The position numbers and the translations under genes were made by a program. Shown here in pieces: positions 1-10,979 of a stretch of DNA of 64,000 bases. The stretch is from contig VXIS01000023.1 in the NCBI GenBank assembly GCA_008704415.1, positions 62,001-126,000 on the forward strand, given 5' to 3'. Under the pieces are notes generated by a model. It did no database searches. It saw only the letters and a list, made by a program, of their open reading frames with translations, and was not told the origin of the DNA. The DNA is from Sphaerosporella brunnea (taxonomy: Eukaryota > Ascomycota > Pezizomycetes > Pezizales > Pyronemataceae). Numbering within the stretch: the first letter of the stretch is position 1; every line of letters starts with the position of its first letter.

Positions 1-87
1 ACGTCCCGGGTGGTCGGCGCAGTTGATACTCAACTGCGCAGGCAGCGGCCATATCGGCGTCGTCCGTAACGATGATCTCGCCTATCG

Positions 88-705
88 GGTTGGCCCAGAA
101 GCGCCCAGAAACCCCCGCGGGGCCATCCCACATCCATGGGGGGATAGATTGCAATACAGGGGAAAATGAGCGTCCTTTGATGCCCTAAATCGGTAAGTTT
201 GAGCTCATTCCATTGAGAGTAAAGGCCGGTATCACATTTTGGCCAGGAGAGCCACAGGACCCTTTGCGGGGCCACCCCAGATGACAACCGTCCATGGGAG
301 GATCGATTTGAAGACACGGTCAGGGTCAACATCCGTTGATGCCTTATATCTGTTAGTTTGAGCTCATTCCATACAGAGTAAAGGCGGTTATAACATTTCG
401 ACCGGAGAGCGACAGCGCGGCCCGCCGGGATATGTGTCAAGCATCCATGGGGGGATAGATTGGAATGCACGAGGAGGATGAGCGTCCTTTAATGCCCTAT
501 GTCTGTAAGTCTGAGCTCAGTCCAGAGTAAAGTCGGTTACCACATTTTGACCTGGAGAGCCCAGGACCCCGCGCGGGGCCATCCTAGCTGGCAACAATCC
601 ATAGGGGGATAGGTTTGAATACAGGGGGGTGATGAACGTCCTTGGATGCGCTATATGTGCAAGTATGAGCTCATTGCATCGCGAGTAAAGGCGGGTAGCA
701 CGAGC
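88..705. repeat. ~155-bp satellite, array 1 (about 4 copies)
   Basis: Four degenerate head-to-tail copies are visible. Their GATAGATT-type anchors lie near 131, 291, 443 and 597, and the shared phrases GAGCTCATTCCATAGAGAG-like and GAGCGTCCTT recur in each copy. The same family forms arrays at 14993-15511, 26640-27598 (opposite strand) and 57219-58895. Reading frames inside it are open by chance on both strands and are not treated as genes. Confidence 0.9.
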
Positions 706-977
706 GTGGTATGTACCTGTAACTGCAGATGACGACCAAGCGGGGACGGGCATGAACACACCGTTTGTTGGTTCGGGGAGGATGGAGGTTAACTCAAAAC
801 AGTCGCATGCAGCCTGTTGCTGTCCAGGAACCCGGGAGCCGGGCGCCGTATTTATATCCTTTCGAGGCGAGCACAGGAAAAGCCGTCGCGCAAGCTCCAC
901 TTTGGAGGGATTTGACGGTTTCAACCGGCCGCGACGATAACCGAACTTAACCCTAACACTTTACATTAAGTTGGGGA
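706..977. other. no recognised gene
   Basis: Only short overlapping reading frames of about 60 codons are present. No repeat family, RNA gene or conserved protein motif was recognised. Confidence 0.5.
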
Positions 978-1179
978 GTAGCTGATACGTTCGAGACTGC
1001 AAGATTTCCAAGGTTTCGCCCAAACACACCAAGAATGGGATGCAATATCATCAGACTTTAAAGGCCTGTCTGGATTCGTTGTATCTAGGCGGCGCCGAAG
1101 TCACTCTTTTCTAAGTAGCAAATATACCATGTATGGAAACATGACACCGCCGGCGAATCTTATGCGACGGCGACAACAC

Positions 1180-1279
1180 TAGAGAGTTTGCGATTTGCGT
1201 CCAGACGCAAATTTAAGCTGGCCAAGTCTGCGGGTCACCGCCTGATTTTTGCGTCTAGACGCGAATCGCAAACTCTCTA
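1180..1279. mobile_element. 96-bp palindromic MITE with TA target duplication
   Basis: Inverted arms of about 32 bp begin GAGAGTTTGCGATT on each strand and are flanked by TA at 1180-1181 and 1278-1279. Each arm also contains a smaller palindrome (TTTGCGTCYAGACGC), so the element can fold as a hairpin with secondary hairpins. TA duplication and long inverted arms suggest a Tc1/mariner-mobilised miniature element. Family membership is inferred. Confidence 0.7.
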
Positions 1280-1304
1280 ATTCTCATCGTGCCGGAAGAA
1301 TACG

Positions 1305-1447
1305 GTAATGGTCATTTGGGTTAAATGTCATCAGGAATGAAATGAGGGGGTGTGGCAAAATGAGCCCCGTCCTGCGCACTTCCTGCGGCCGAATCCAAAT
1401 GAGCCCCCTCTGTGGCGAAAATACGTTTTGGCCAAATGACCGTTATC
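1305..1447. repeat. short inverted-repeat element
   Basis: GGTCATTTGG near 1310-1319 is matched in inverted orientation by CCAAATGACC near 1431-1440. The spacer contains two diverged ATGAGCCCC phrases. This may be a second miniature element, but no target duplication could be assigned. Confidence 0.4.
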
Positions 1448-1553
1448 TCCTAAACACAGCAAATCTAAGCTAATACGTTCGAGACTGCAAGATTTATACG
1501 ATTTCGCACAAAAACACCAAGAATGGAATGAAACCTCGTCAGACTTTAAGCTC

Positions 1554-2559
1554 GACGCCCACGAGGCGTTATCTGTGATGCGCCGATGATGCACAGATGT
1601 GGAACCGTCTCCCGCAAAGCGATGAGGACGCAGGCTGACATAAGCGCGAGCTCCCGCCACCCCCACCGACGCCGCGCCTCGACTGCTCCAGCGCCAGCCA
1701 ACCCAGACCGCACACTGCCTTCAACCGGGCTGTCCACATCAGGGTTCGAGAACTGGACGTCGGAGACCCGAAGGTTGCTCGGCTGCCCGCACGGAATCCT
1801 GGTGGCCGAAGAAGATTGTACGCCACTCTCCGTGCGGTGAAATTTCAGTTAAGTTCGTAAGCTTATCCAAGATCACGTCAAACTGTAGCAAAGCCATAGC
1901 AAAAGTAAAAAGAGTGATCCGCATTTCAAAATGTCACGAGAAAGCTATGTTTTGAGTTTTCGTGGACGTCGTTGCCCCCGCCGCACCGAGACCGTTCTCG
2001 TCGCAGCTCCCATCGACCGCAAAGAAGCTTTTATACACGTCTAGACCGCGGTATTTTTTGGAGATAAGGTGGCGACGGCCTCCATCTCCCCGCCCTGTTG
2101 AAGGTTTTCCCACAGCTTCACTGGCCGCTGAACGGTGCGTGTCGGTGTGATTTGCCGTCCGGGAAATTGCCTTGTTACCGCAGTAACACGGCACGTCGCT
2201 GGGCCTGGACTCGGCACCCGCGGGCGTATCGTGCAAGCTCAACCTCAAGCTTCCATCCAACAGGGTTCGATTGGATGAGCCAGATCACGGAACTGCGTAT
2301 CCACACCCCCCGTTGTTTTCCTTTCGCTGCCCCGTGGCTGATGAGTGCTGGTACAAAGTGGTGGTGTGTCCCCCACCTTCGATTCCTGGGAGAGCTCGCA
2401 ACGGCGACGACTTCGGAACCGCCAGCTCAACTGCAACAACGACGACGACTCCACCCTTCCTTTAGCACGCCGCTGTGATCCGTTCATCGGTCTGAACCCC
2501 CTCGCCTGAACGGGAGCGTCGTCGGAAGTTCGATCTCACGTTAACCTTACGCTTCATCC
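1554..2559. other. no recognised gene
   Basis: Several reading frames of 60-126 codons overlap on both strands, none with a recognisable domain, start context or intron structure. No repeat partner was found elsewhere in the window. Confidence 0.4.
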
Positions 2560-5030
2560 TCCATCCATGACGCCGAATACCAACCCACAGCAGGCGATTT
2601 CAAGCTTCCAGTACTCGTTCCATCCGCGTCAGTATACTTACGCTCTCACCTATCGACCTCACATCATTGCATCTTTCCGGCCATGACTATGTTGGAGCGA
2701 TCCCGGTGAAGGAGAGAATGGAAGTTTCTTTATGACGGGTTTGTCTCTCCTTTTTCATGTTGACATACGCCATTGGAAGCTGATGAATGAGATTGAGTTC
2801 TGACGCGAGAGATCAATCGACGACCGGCTTTACCGGCGCCATTCTTTGGTAGGTAGGTTAACGTGAGGAACCCATCCTTGCATCCATCTGAACCGGAATC
2901 ACAGCTCAAGCTCATGCTCTCACCAATCTCGTGCATTCCGGTGACAATTGTCGCTGACAGCCTACATCTACCTCTTAGACCCTCCTTCATTCACTTACGG
3001 CCGCACGACTATAGGTGCACTTTGAACAAGCAATTGTGGTGCTGACGAGGGTGGCGTTCTTGAGGTTGCTTCCTTCTTCTTCCTCCCCACGTGGACCCCA
3101 TCGGAAGCCGATGAATGAGATCGAGTCCCAGAGACAGCTATCGATGACGATTCTACACTCTGATTACCGCGCAATTAAATGGTGGCTACGTTCACTGGTC
3201 GGAACACCCCGCCACTCAATACCACTGAACCGAAATCACAGCTCAAGCTTATTTTCTCACAGACCTTGCACATTCCAATGCTTAACTCAGCCTTACGCTT
3301 CATCCTCGATCGCTTCCGCTCGCAGCTCCAGGAATAATATACTCGCCCGGCAAACTCGAGTTTCCACTACTCATTATTATCATCCGGGCGTGTTGTCGGT
3401 ACACTACCCAGCGTATCCCGCTTTCGGTATTGCTACCTCTCCCGTTTGCTTTTTCATCCATCCCTGATCACCGCATCCTTCCAGCACTCACCAGCAGGCA
3501 TCTAGAGCGATTCCGGAGCTGGTGCTGAAGAAAATTGGGGTCCTTTGTGTTGGTTGGTTGGTTTCTCCTCTCACCCCCGAGACGGCGCCGCTGAATGAGA
3601 TACACAGCGACCAACGACATTGGCCACACCGCACAACGATACATCAAAGCCAGAACCACCATTACTCAATCCAATTAAACCGAGAATTGTGGCTCAAGCT
3701 CATGTTCTCCCCGATCTCGTCGACCGTAACAGTTGTCGCTGATGGGGTCAAGTGCACTTGTTATCCATTCCATCCTGGACCTCCGCAACTTTGCTTCCAC
3801 TCATTTACGGCCCCACACGACTACTATAGGTTGCGTTGCGTTTTGAGGAGGCAATGATGGTGCCGACCAAAATCGAGATGCTTTGTGACTGGTTGTTGGT
3901 GTATCCATCCCCGCCCCGCCCCGTAACGGCGCCATGGGAAGCTGATTGTTGAGATAAGGTACCAATGGCAGTTACCACCGACGACTCGACGGTGTATTTA
4001 CCGCGCAATTCAATGGTCGATACGTTCACTGGCCAGAACCCTCGTCACTCAATCTACGTGATGCGTCTCACGATCATGTTCTCACTAGGGCGGCCAATAG
4101 GCCGGCTAGTTCGGTATTCGTCAAGGTCTGAACCCATTTGAATTAAACGGGCTTTTCCAATCTAGGCCCGTTGGGACCAGACATCTTGGACCGAGATCCA
4201 GGTGCCCACGGGCCTTGGATGGCGCGGGACATGTAGGTGCCCGCGGGGCCCGCCCGGCAGCTGAACTATCTACCATGTTCAAAGAACACAAGGACCCCAA
4301 CATGAGGTAATCATTGTCCCGAACAGTTTACAATGTCTCTCCAGAACAAGCACCGCGTTGATATCCATCCTCAAATGCCGGGGTTTTCATCACTTGGTGC
4401 GCTCGGAGGTTGCCGCATTATTGGCATCAAGGAAATTGCCGAATAACTGGCACTCTCAGGCACCTATCAGACAGCCAGACCTGGCGAAGGTCGCCCAGAA
4501 CCTATCCGAGACGCCAGGTGCACGCCCCGGCCTGACCCACATTGTGGGGCCACATTTGCCCCACGGACCGACCTGTATTTGCAGCCCTGGTTCTCACAGA
4601 TCGCCCCCATGCCGATGCCTACCTGTATCTCTCAGACCGTCGCAATTTCTTCCGCCACACACGGCCGCCATTCCTATAGGTGGTTGCGTTTTGTGGAGGC
4701 AATGCTAGGGGTTGACGAGAATGGAGATCCATTGTGACACGTTGGTCTATCCATTGCCCCCCCCACCTCGTGCCGGCTCCATGGGAAGCTGATGGATCAG
4801 ATTAGGTACTTACTACTTACGGAAGAGATATACCAACGACGACTCGACTCTATCTTCACCGTGCAAGTAAATTCACTGGTCAGAACCCGCCATCACTCAA
4901 TCCACTTCATCCACATCAATATGATATCCTCACATCCCGCCGCACCTTTCCTTACGTCAGTCACTTACGGCCGCCATTACTATCGGTGGTTGCGCGTTGA
5001 GGAGGCGATTCTGGGGTGACTGAATTCGCC
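2560..5030. repeat. decayed tandem array, ~5 units of roughly 350-500 bp
   Basis: Shared landmarks recur in order. GAAGCTGATGAATGAGAT-like sequence lies near 2776, 3103, 3590, 3950 and 4788. A TACGTTCACTGGTC-like phrase is followed by CACTCAAT. A TGCGTTTTGAGGAGGCAATG-like phrase lies near 3010, 3830, 4680 and 4985. Units vary in length and are diverged. Reading frames are open only in patches and differ between units, so no gene is called. One unit carries a transposon insertion at 4086-4589. Confidence 0.7.
4078..4597. mobile_element. hAT-type MITE family A, copy 1 (4086-4589)
   Basis: The element has inverted ends TAGGGCGGCCAATA (left) and, read inward from the right, CAGGGCTGCAAATA. It is flanked by a perfect 8-bp direct repeat GTTCTCAC at 4078-4085 and 4590-4597. 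An 8-bp duplication and CAGGG-type ends are hallmarks of the hAT superfamily. The interior is GC-rich and has no transposase, so the element is non-autonomous. It interrupts a unit of the surrounding tandem array. The uninterrupted sister unit near 3250-3266 reads straight through the corresponding TTCTCACAGA site. Confidence 0.88.
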
Positions 5031-5630
5031 GTTGGTCTTGAGGCTGTGACCCGGAGGAGATGGATGAACAAGAGGGACTGATGACTGGGGAATTGAGGGT
5101 CGACGCAAGCACCTACATTCCGCGCAAAATGCGATTTTCGCTTGCTTAATCGACTCGGACACTGCTTCACCGAATTTCGCTAACGGCATGCTGGCTGCCG
5201 CTTCGCTCTTTGCCGGGCAATCATACGGCATTGATGAAGACACCGGCCACGGGATGACGATGTTTTTAGGCGCCGTTGGATTGCGGTGAGCTCAGCACCC
5301 CCGACAGGCCTTACAGGCAACGCAACACAGTCTCCGATCACTGACGCATTCAATATAAACGGTGTGGCGACACTGCTTGATTCCACGGAGGACAAACAGA
5401 TACCCAATGGGATGGCGGGAGCCCCGGGGTCACTTTTAATGTCCGTAAGCCCCAACTGCTGTTCCCCGAATATCGGCGTGTGTGTGTTCACAGGGTCATT
5501 CCCAACAGCCGTTCAATGCCACCCGGCGGCCGATCACGAAGCTGCACAGCACGAGGTTTTCGCGGGACACATAACCGCTTGGGATCGTGAAAGCGGCAGT
5601 TTGCGGAGCATGCCTGGAGCGTGAACTGGT
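5031..5630. other. no recognised gene
   Basis: Overlapping frames of about 100 codons occur on both strands, without any domain signature or repeat partner. Confidence 0.4.
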
Positions 5631-6146
5631 ACTATACCCAATGCAAGGTGATTGATATTTTGGTAATAGTAATTGACTCTGCCCTGGCAAACCGAGAAAC
5701 CCAACGACATGGCTGTGCGGCAAATCCGGCATCACGAATAGATCCGCACAGTTGTGTGCATTGACATGAACTGTTCGCCGTCGGCGATACTTGCGACAAC
5801 GTCTCGGACTCGTGTTCCTCTGATTCGGACGCGAATGTCAGAACTCTTCCAGTATGTATACACACTTTCATTATTTAGGCGCCGACAGGAACACAATCAT
5901 GCCAGACAACCTGGACAGAACCTCCGCAGAGCTCGCTTCTATAGTTGGGTTTTGGCTAACAAACAGTAGTCGGTTATGGTGGTGACTCGTTTGTTCTTTC
6001 GTTCCGGAACGGTGCGCTACTGGACGATTTAGTCCCATATGATGAGCGCGTACCCATCATTCAGCGGCGGCAGCGGATGGAATCCTTTTTCCTCGGGCTC
6101 GTGCAAAGCTGCGGTCTTGGATCGAATAGCTACTGAGCATGGAGGT

Positions 6147-6157
6147 GGGGGGGGGGG
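6147..6157. repeat. 11-G homopolymer run
   Basis: An uninterrupted run of 11 G. Its length is prone to sequencing error. Confidence 0.8.
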
Positions 6158-6630
6158 CCTGTATTGGGAAGATAACTAGCTATTTTGCTCACTGCCATGC
6201 AGAACCAGATGGCGGAGAACTTGAAGCGCTATTACCACCACCACCGACCTCCGCATCGCCGCTGTTGTGGCCGTCGTCCGCTCGTCCAACAGCATCGAGC
6301 GAGTACTTATTCTTCTGCGAAAAGAGACATTTGTCCAAGGGGATGTGCTGCGCGAAAAGGGTTGTTTTTGAGGGAGAACGGAGCAAGTGAAAGCAAGGAA
6401 ACTGGGGCATCAAAGGTGAGAAGATACCTGCCTGATGCAAGCTGCTTGATTTGACAGTCGTTGACCTTTCCGAGGCAGAGCGTGATTAGAGCAGACAACC
6501 TGAAGGGTTGTTCGACCTCGGAATCTGAGCACGCTGCGGCCATGACGAGAAGAGGCAGGCGCTTCTAGACGCACGGCCAGAGAAAGCTGACCCCGCCCCG
6601 GACGCCAGGTCGCCCTCCCAGATCCGCGCA

Positions 6631-7138
6631 CAACCGACGAGAAGATCCATATCATTATGACGAATATCATTTCCCACAACCGATGGTACAAGGCGTACCA
6701 CTCCCACCACCACCGCGATCTCACGACACACTGACCGAGGCCTACAACCACATGCAGATCTTTGAGAGGTTTCCGGGCCTCGTTAGGCTGGGAGCGGACG
6801 TGGTCAGCAAGGAAAACAACCTTTGGTTGTTCGGCAAATCCATGGTTGGGCTGTGGATGGTCTCCGTAAGGATTAACCGGGCGATGGTTGGAGTCCTTCC
6901 TGTCGCCCAGCACCAGCGGCAACAGGCGCCGGACTGGCAGCCGCCGCCGCACTGGCAGCCGCGGCAGGACACTCACTGGGCTAACCAGCAGCATAGGCAG
7001 CGCGATCAAGAGGCTCGCCAGCAGAGGCGCGAGGACCAGCTGCAGGCGCTGCCTGGCAAAATGAGCGACATGTTTGACTTGTGTTGGAGATCAACAATGG
7101 CCCGTGGTCGAGTTGGAGATCAACAAGACTCGCCATGA
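6631..7138 (+). pseudogene. broken copy of the TEA-NH unknown gene family
   Basis: This is a diverged relative of the intact gene at 63011-63874. From 6633 one frame reads KIHIIMTNIIS...RWYKAYH, matching residues about 21-40 of the intact protein. After a frameshift near 6720 the family core continues: LTEAYNHMQIFERF, then SKENNLWLFGKSMVGL, then a Q/W/P-rich stretch, then QLQALPGKMSDMFD. The intact gene has LTEAFNHVKIF, TKDNQLYTFGTSMVGL, a Q-rich stretch and QLKVLPGKIKDMLD in the same order. The N-terminus and the P/S-rich and basic C-terminus are missing. Function is unknown. Confidence 0.75.
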
Positions 7139-7417
7139 TGGCCGGACACTCTTGCCTCAAGTCGGACGGAGGCTAAATACGGCAAACAATTTCCAAGAAG
7201 ATCCGGTTCGACTGGTTATCGCAAATACAGGTTACGAGTGAGAAGGGAGTGGATCATCAGGATTCGGCATGGAACTAGGACTATTCTTCTTCGTCGGGGA
7301 TGCGCAGAACTTGATGACACTGGGAGCGAGGTGTGTTCTGCGTTTCGTTTGCTCGCATGTCTAAGCGGTCTATAGTCTATGGGATCCGAGTATCAACGGG
7401 TGTAACAAGGCAGAACT

Positions 7418-7618
7418 AGAGTATCTGGAACCTGAACAGAGCCGCGTCACCTCAGCTGGGACGAGATAATGAGCCGCATGGCCTGAGCTGGGATTGTGAC
7501 ATTCTTCCTTGTGTGAGTATCAGGAACCTGAACAGAGCCCCGTGACCTCAGCTGGAACGAGATAATGAGCCGCGTGGCCAAAGCTGGGATTGTGACGATT
7601 TTCCTTGAGTGAGTAATC
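7418..7618. repeat. tandem duplication of a ~104-bp unit
   Basis: Two adjacent copies share CCTGAACAGAGCC, GACGAGATAATGAGCCGC, GCTGGGATTGTGAC and TTCCTTG in the same order. No coding potential was seen. Confidence 0.85.
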
Positions 7619-8195
7619 AAGCTTATTACCGGTATGCAAACTTATTAATAGGTCAACTGCAGCCTCCGCCTCGAGCCGAATCGTCACGCGACCTGCTTTT
7701 TTTCTTCTTCTCCTTCCGCACCGAGTTCCAAAGCCTGCGTGCCTTCCGCAGCGTGGTGTGGATGTTTCGTTTCCTGTGGCCCATCATTCCGCAGTACCAG
7801 CTACTGCGTCCTTCCGATTTAAAACGGCTGGGCATCTATCGCTGCAGTTGCCATTCTGGCTCAGCTCTTTGAGTTTTTTCTCCGCAGCGGGGAGGGGAAA
7901 CAAAGTACAGTATACCAAGAAAACAACCAGAACAAAGACCAAACATTGAGAGAAAGGAACCATACAAAAGACCGAAAACCATCCGCTTAAACCTGAATCA
8001 TACGTCTGCAAAGGCTGCCCCTAGCCCTGCAGAACTGGGTCCGGATGCTGAGCTTCCGGAGGTCTAAGCCAGCCCTCGGCTCGGCCTCCGAGCTGCCAGC
8101 ACGATCCCCACGCATCGCTCGCCCCCAGGGGCTCGAGGCCTGTCCCTTGGTGCTGCTCCATCCTCCTAGCTCGCAGTCTAACTGCCCATACATAC
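7619..8195. other. no recognised gene
   Basis: The stretch contains a pyrimidine-rich patch near 7695-7720. No gene, RNA or repeat family was recognised. Confidence 0.4.
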
Positions 8196-8971
8196 TGTGA
8201 GCGGGTCCCTTCGTTGCGGCGGTGGACGGAGAGGCTGCATCGCACGATTTTCTCCTAAGTTTTTGGCACGCGGCAGTATGGCACAACACCGGATGCAGCT
8301 ACTGAATATTTTGATCGTCGTTGGCTCTCGGTGGCAGAGCGTGATTAGAGCACGCAACAGGAAGGTTCGACCTCGGAATCTGCGCAGGCTGCGGCCACTG
8401 CCATAGTTGCGACTTGGCTGACGACGCGACATCGGTTCTGGTGGTTGGTCTTTCTTGTCCCCCGAAACAGCGTGGCACTGGTTGTTGAGCAGTTGGAGTC
8501 ACTAACATCCTATGAGCGGGTACCTTGGTGTCGGCGGCGGTGGATGGAGACGGTGCATCCGAGGATTTTGTGTGTGTTTCGTGCACGCGGCAGTATGGTA
8601 AGATGTCTGGTGCAAGTGCTCAATATTTTGATGATTGACCCCCCGAAGCGGAAGAAGACCAGCATTATTATCGGGTGAAACCTGAAGCGCTGCAAGCGAC
8701 CTCCGCATCTTTGCATTGTCGTTGGTGTTGAAACACCGCCCCGCTTTCTGCTCGTACTCATCTTCGGCGGAAGAGAAGTCGTTTGCACCCCGGGACGTGA
8801 TGCGCCGAAACGGCGGTAATTGAGGGAGAGCTATGAGGGCTAAAGGAGGGGAGCTGGGGCGTCGCAGGTAAGATACCCAATGCAAGGTGCTTGATGTTTT
8901 AGAGATAGTCATTGACCCTTCCACGTAGAACCCGAGAACGAAGGGTCTCCGACGATTAGTCGGCTCTGGTG

Positions 8972-9410
8972 GTTGGCGGCAGGGATGCACACGAGACCGT
9001 GAGACGAGACTGAGAATGATCGAGACACGCCGAGAACTGTCCAGACCGCTCGAGAATGGCGAGACTGACCGAGAATCACGGCGGCCTCGCGAGATCATGC
9101 GAGACCCTGCGAGAATCTCTCCGGCGCGGGAGAGCTTCCAGTCTGCATCGTAAACTGGGCGGACGGGTCATGCGTGCTGGTGCACCTAGATGGGCGAGGA
9201 ACATAACAACAATGCAATCGCAGACTCTGTTCTCGTACAACAGCAATTTGTGTACCTGAACATTGGCGAGACAACCGAGCACTCGCGAGAATGACGAGAC
9301 CGAACGAGAACCGTCGACCCTGCGACGAGACCGGCGAGGAATTTCGAGACCACACGATTGCCACGAGACCGAGACCCTCGGCGAGAATCGTGTGCAACAC
9401 TGGTTGGCGG
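8972..9410. mobile_element. hAT-type MITE family B (8980-9402)
   Basis: The element is flanked by a perfect 8-bp direct repeat GTTGGCGG at 8972-8979 and 9403-9410. The left end reads CAGGGATGCACACGAG and the right end, read inward, CAGTGTTGCACACGAT. Both arms are packed with degenerate CGAGA/GAGAC subterminal repeats (about 8990-9125 and 9265-9395), the kind of transposase-binding repeat found near hAT ends. The centre has no coding region. Related ends occur at 17847-18696. Confidence 0.85.
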
Positions 9411-10239
9411 GTGTCCTCATCTGCGGAACTGGACGCTACTGGATCGATTCTGTACCATACGACGAGCGCGGACCCATCTTTGGATGGTGCTGGTGAAGGG
9501 GCTGACTGATACCTACCGGTTGTTTTAACGTCTATGCTGAACTCGAGAATTCCGAATCGCTGACAACCTAAAGCGCTGCCAACGACCTACGCATGTTTGC
9601 CACACTGCCGTTATCCCAGAAATACGGCGACTATCTGGAGGCGCCGAGCACGTACTCTCCTTCGGCGGATGAAGAGAAATTTCGCGCAGCACGACGTGCT
9701 GTGTGAAGGAAACCGGCGTCAAAGGTAAGATACCTGCCTGATGTAAGGTACTTGATATTTTGGTGGCAGTCATTGACTCTCCAAAGCAGACCCCTGAGGC
9801 GGAGCATGATTGTCGCAGATAGCTTGAAGCGGTACCAATCAACTCAGCATCGTGCCGTTGTCACCGAAACGCCGCCGTGTTCGCCCCCTTTCCTCGAGAC
9901 CTGATGCAAGTGCTTAATGTTTTGATGATGATGGTCATTGACTCTCCGAAGCGGAAGAATGCGCGCGGCGGAAGAGAAGGCGTTTGAATCCCGGGACGTA
10001 CTTCGCCAAAGGGTCCGTTTTTGAGGGAGAACGGAGGAAGTCAAAGGAACGAAACTGGGCATCAAAGGTAAGATACCTGCTTGACGTAAGGTACTTCATA
10101 CTTTGGCGATAGTCATTGACTCTCGGAAGCAGAACTGAGACGGTGCATAGTTGTGGCAGAAAACCTGAAGCGTTACCAAAGACCTCCGCATCGTGCGGTT
10201 GTCGTTGAAACGCCGCCTTCTTCGCCACCTTTCCTCGAC

Positions 10240-10350
10240 ATCGCCTTCTCGACCATCACTTTACCCCGTTGTGAGCTCCCTTATCGTCCTCATCGTCATC
10301 GCCGCCGCCATCATCGTCGTTGTTATCGTTGCCGTCGTCCTCTTCTCCTC
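10240..10350. repeat. triplet-rich tract
   Basis: The sequence is dominated by TCATCG, GCCGCC and GTCGTC triplets, interrupted and imperfect. It could be remnant coding sequence for a simple amino-acid run or a decayed microsatellite. Confidence 0.5.
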
Positions 10351-10396
10351 AAATGGCGTCGGGCCCGTATGACCTTCTTCGGCCGTTGTGCGTCAA

Positions 10397-10972
10397 TCAC
10401 TGCCTCAGTTGAGACGTGGCTGACGGCGAGGAGTCGGTCCTGCTTGTTGGTGTTTCTTGTCCTCGAAACTGGGAGCTAATGACTGAAGTTTGAGTCCGTA
10501 CTGTTCTGCGGCAGACGGTGACCCTATATCGAACGATAGGTACACCGACGGTTTTAGAGCTCGCGGGAAGAGCATCGTTGAAAACGTCCTCGCCTTCGCC
10601 GTCGCCCGCTTTCTCCCTCATCCACGCCGCCCATATTCTTGTCGCGCTCGTTGTCTGCCAGAGCCCCGGTGCCACCAGCTCTATTCCTCTATGCAGGCTT
10701 TGTAGAGAGCTTGCGATGTGACGTCGACCATCAAAACAATCGATGCCCTCCTGCCCAGCAAAAACAATCAAAACCTCCCTTCCAGCGTAAAACCCACCCG
10801 CCCAGCGAAGCACCAAAGGGGGTCTAGCTGTCCATGGCGTCGCGTAGCACAACCCGGGTATCGCAACTATTCTCAGGGTTGTAAGCGATGTTTCCAGCTG
10901 CGCGTCAGCGCTGAGGAGTTCGGCATGCATGCCAGTGCAGTTGATTAGTGAGCTAACAACCGGACAATTCAC
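10397..10972 (-). CDS. unsupported open reading frame, unknown
   Basis: About 190 codons are open on the minus strand, with no recognised domain. Its 3' end overlaps the decayed repeat cluster to its left, and no promoter or intron signal supports it. It may be a chance frame in GC-balanced DNA. It is listed because it is longer than most shadow frames nearby. Confidence 0.15.
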   Translation of the reverse strand: MNCPVVSSLINCTGMHAELLSADAQLETSLTTLRIVAIPGLCYATPWTARPPLVLRWAGGFYAGREVLIVFAGQEGIDCFDGRRHIASSLQSLHRGIELVAPGLWQTTSATRIWAAWMREKAGDGEGEDVFNDALPASSKTVGVPIVRYRVTVCRRTVRTQTSVISSQFRGQETPTSRTDSSPSATSQLRQ

Positions 10973-10979
10973 ACTTCAC

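Larger units (their letters stand above)
978..1553. repeat. pair of ~85-bp direct repeats flanking MITE-like DNA
   Basis: The segment at 978-1062 recurs in direct orientation at 1468-1553. Both contain ACGTTCGAGACTGCAAGATT and, further on, CACCAAGAATGG and CAGACTTTAA. The two copies are clearly homologous but diverged. The DNA between them holds two inverted-repeat elements. The copies could be a local duplication or remnants of a larger element's terminal repeats; no coding sequence lies between them. Confidence 0.7.
5640..10240. repeat. dispersed decayed copies of an exon-like module
   Basis: Two linked motifs recur across this stretch. One is a GCAAGGTACTTGATATTTTG / GTCATTGACTCT block near 5645, 6435, 8880, 9745, 9905 and 10088. 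The other is an AACCTGAAGCGCTACCA / GACCTCCGCATCG block near 6220, 8680, 9565, 9820 and 10160, often followed by GAGAAGTCGTTTGAATCCC and a TTTTTGAGGGAGAACGGA block near 6365 and 10020. In the plus frame the second block reads NLKRYQRPPHRAVVVETPP-like in the best copy (10153 onward), which suggests a decayed exon. All copies are broken. Confidence 0.6.

Noticed and set aside
978..1553. 85-bp direct repeats considered as LTRs of a small retrotransposon
   Set aside because: No TG..CA ends, primer-binding site, polypurine tract or flanking duplication could be seen; the interior holds only inverted-repeat elements.
10397..10972. 191-codon minus-strand frame considered as a real gene
   Set aside because: No domain, no promoter or intron support, and overlap with decayed repeats. 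It was kept only as a very low-confidence entry.
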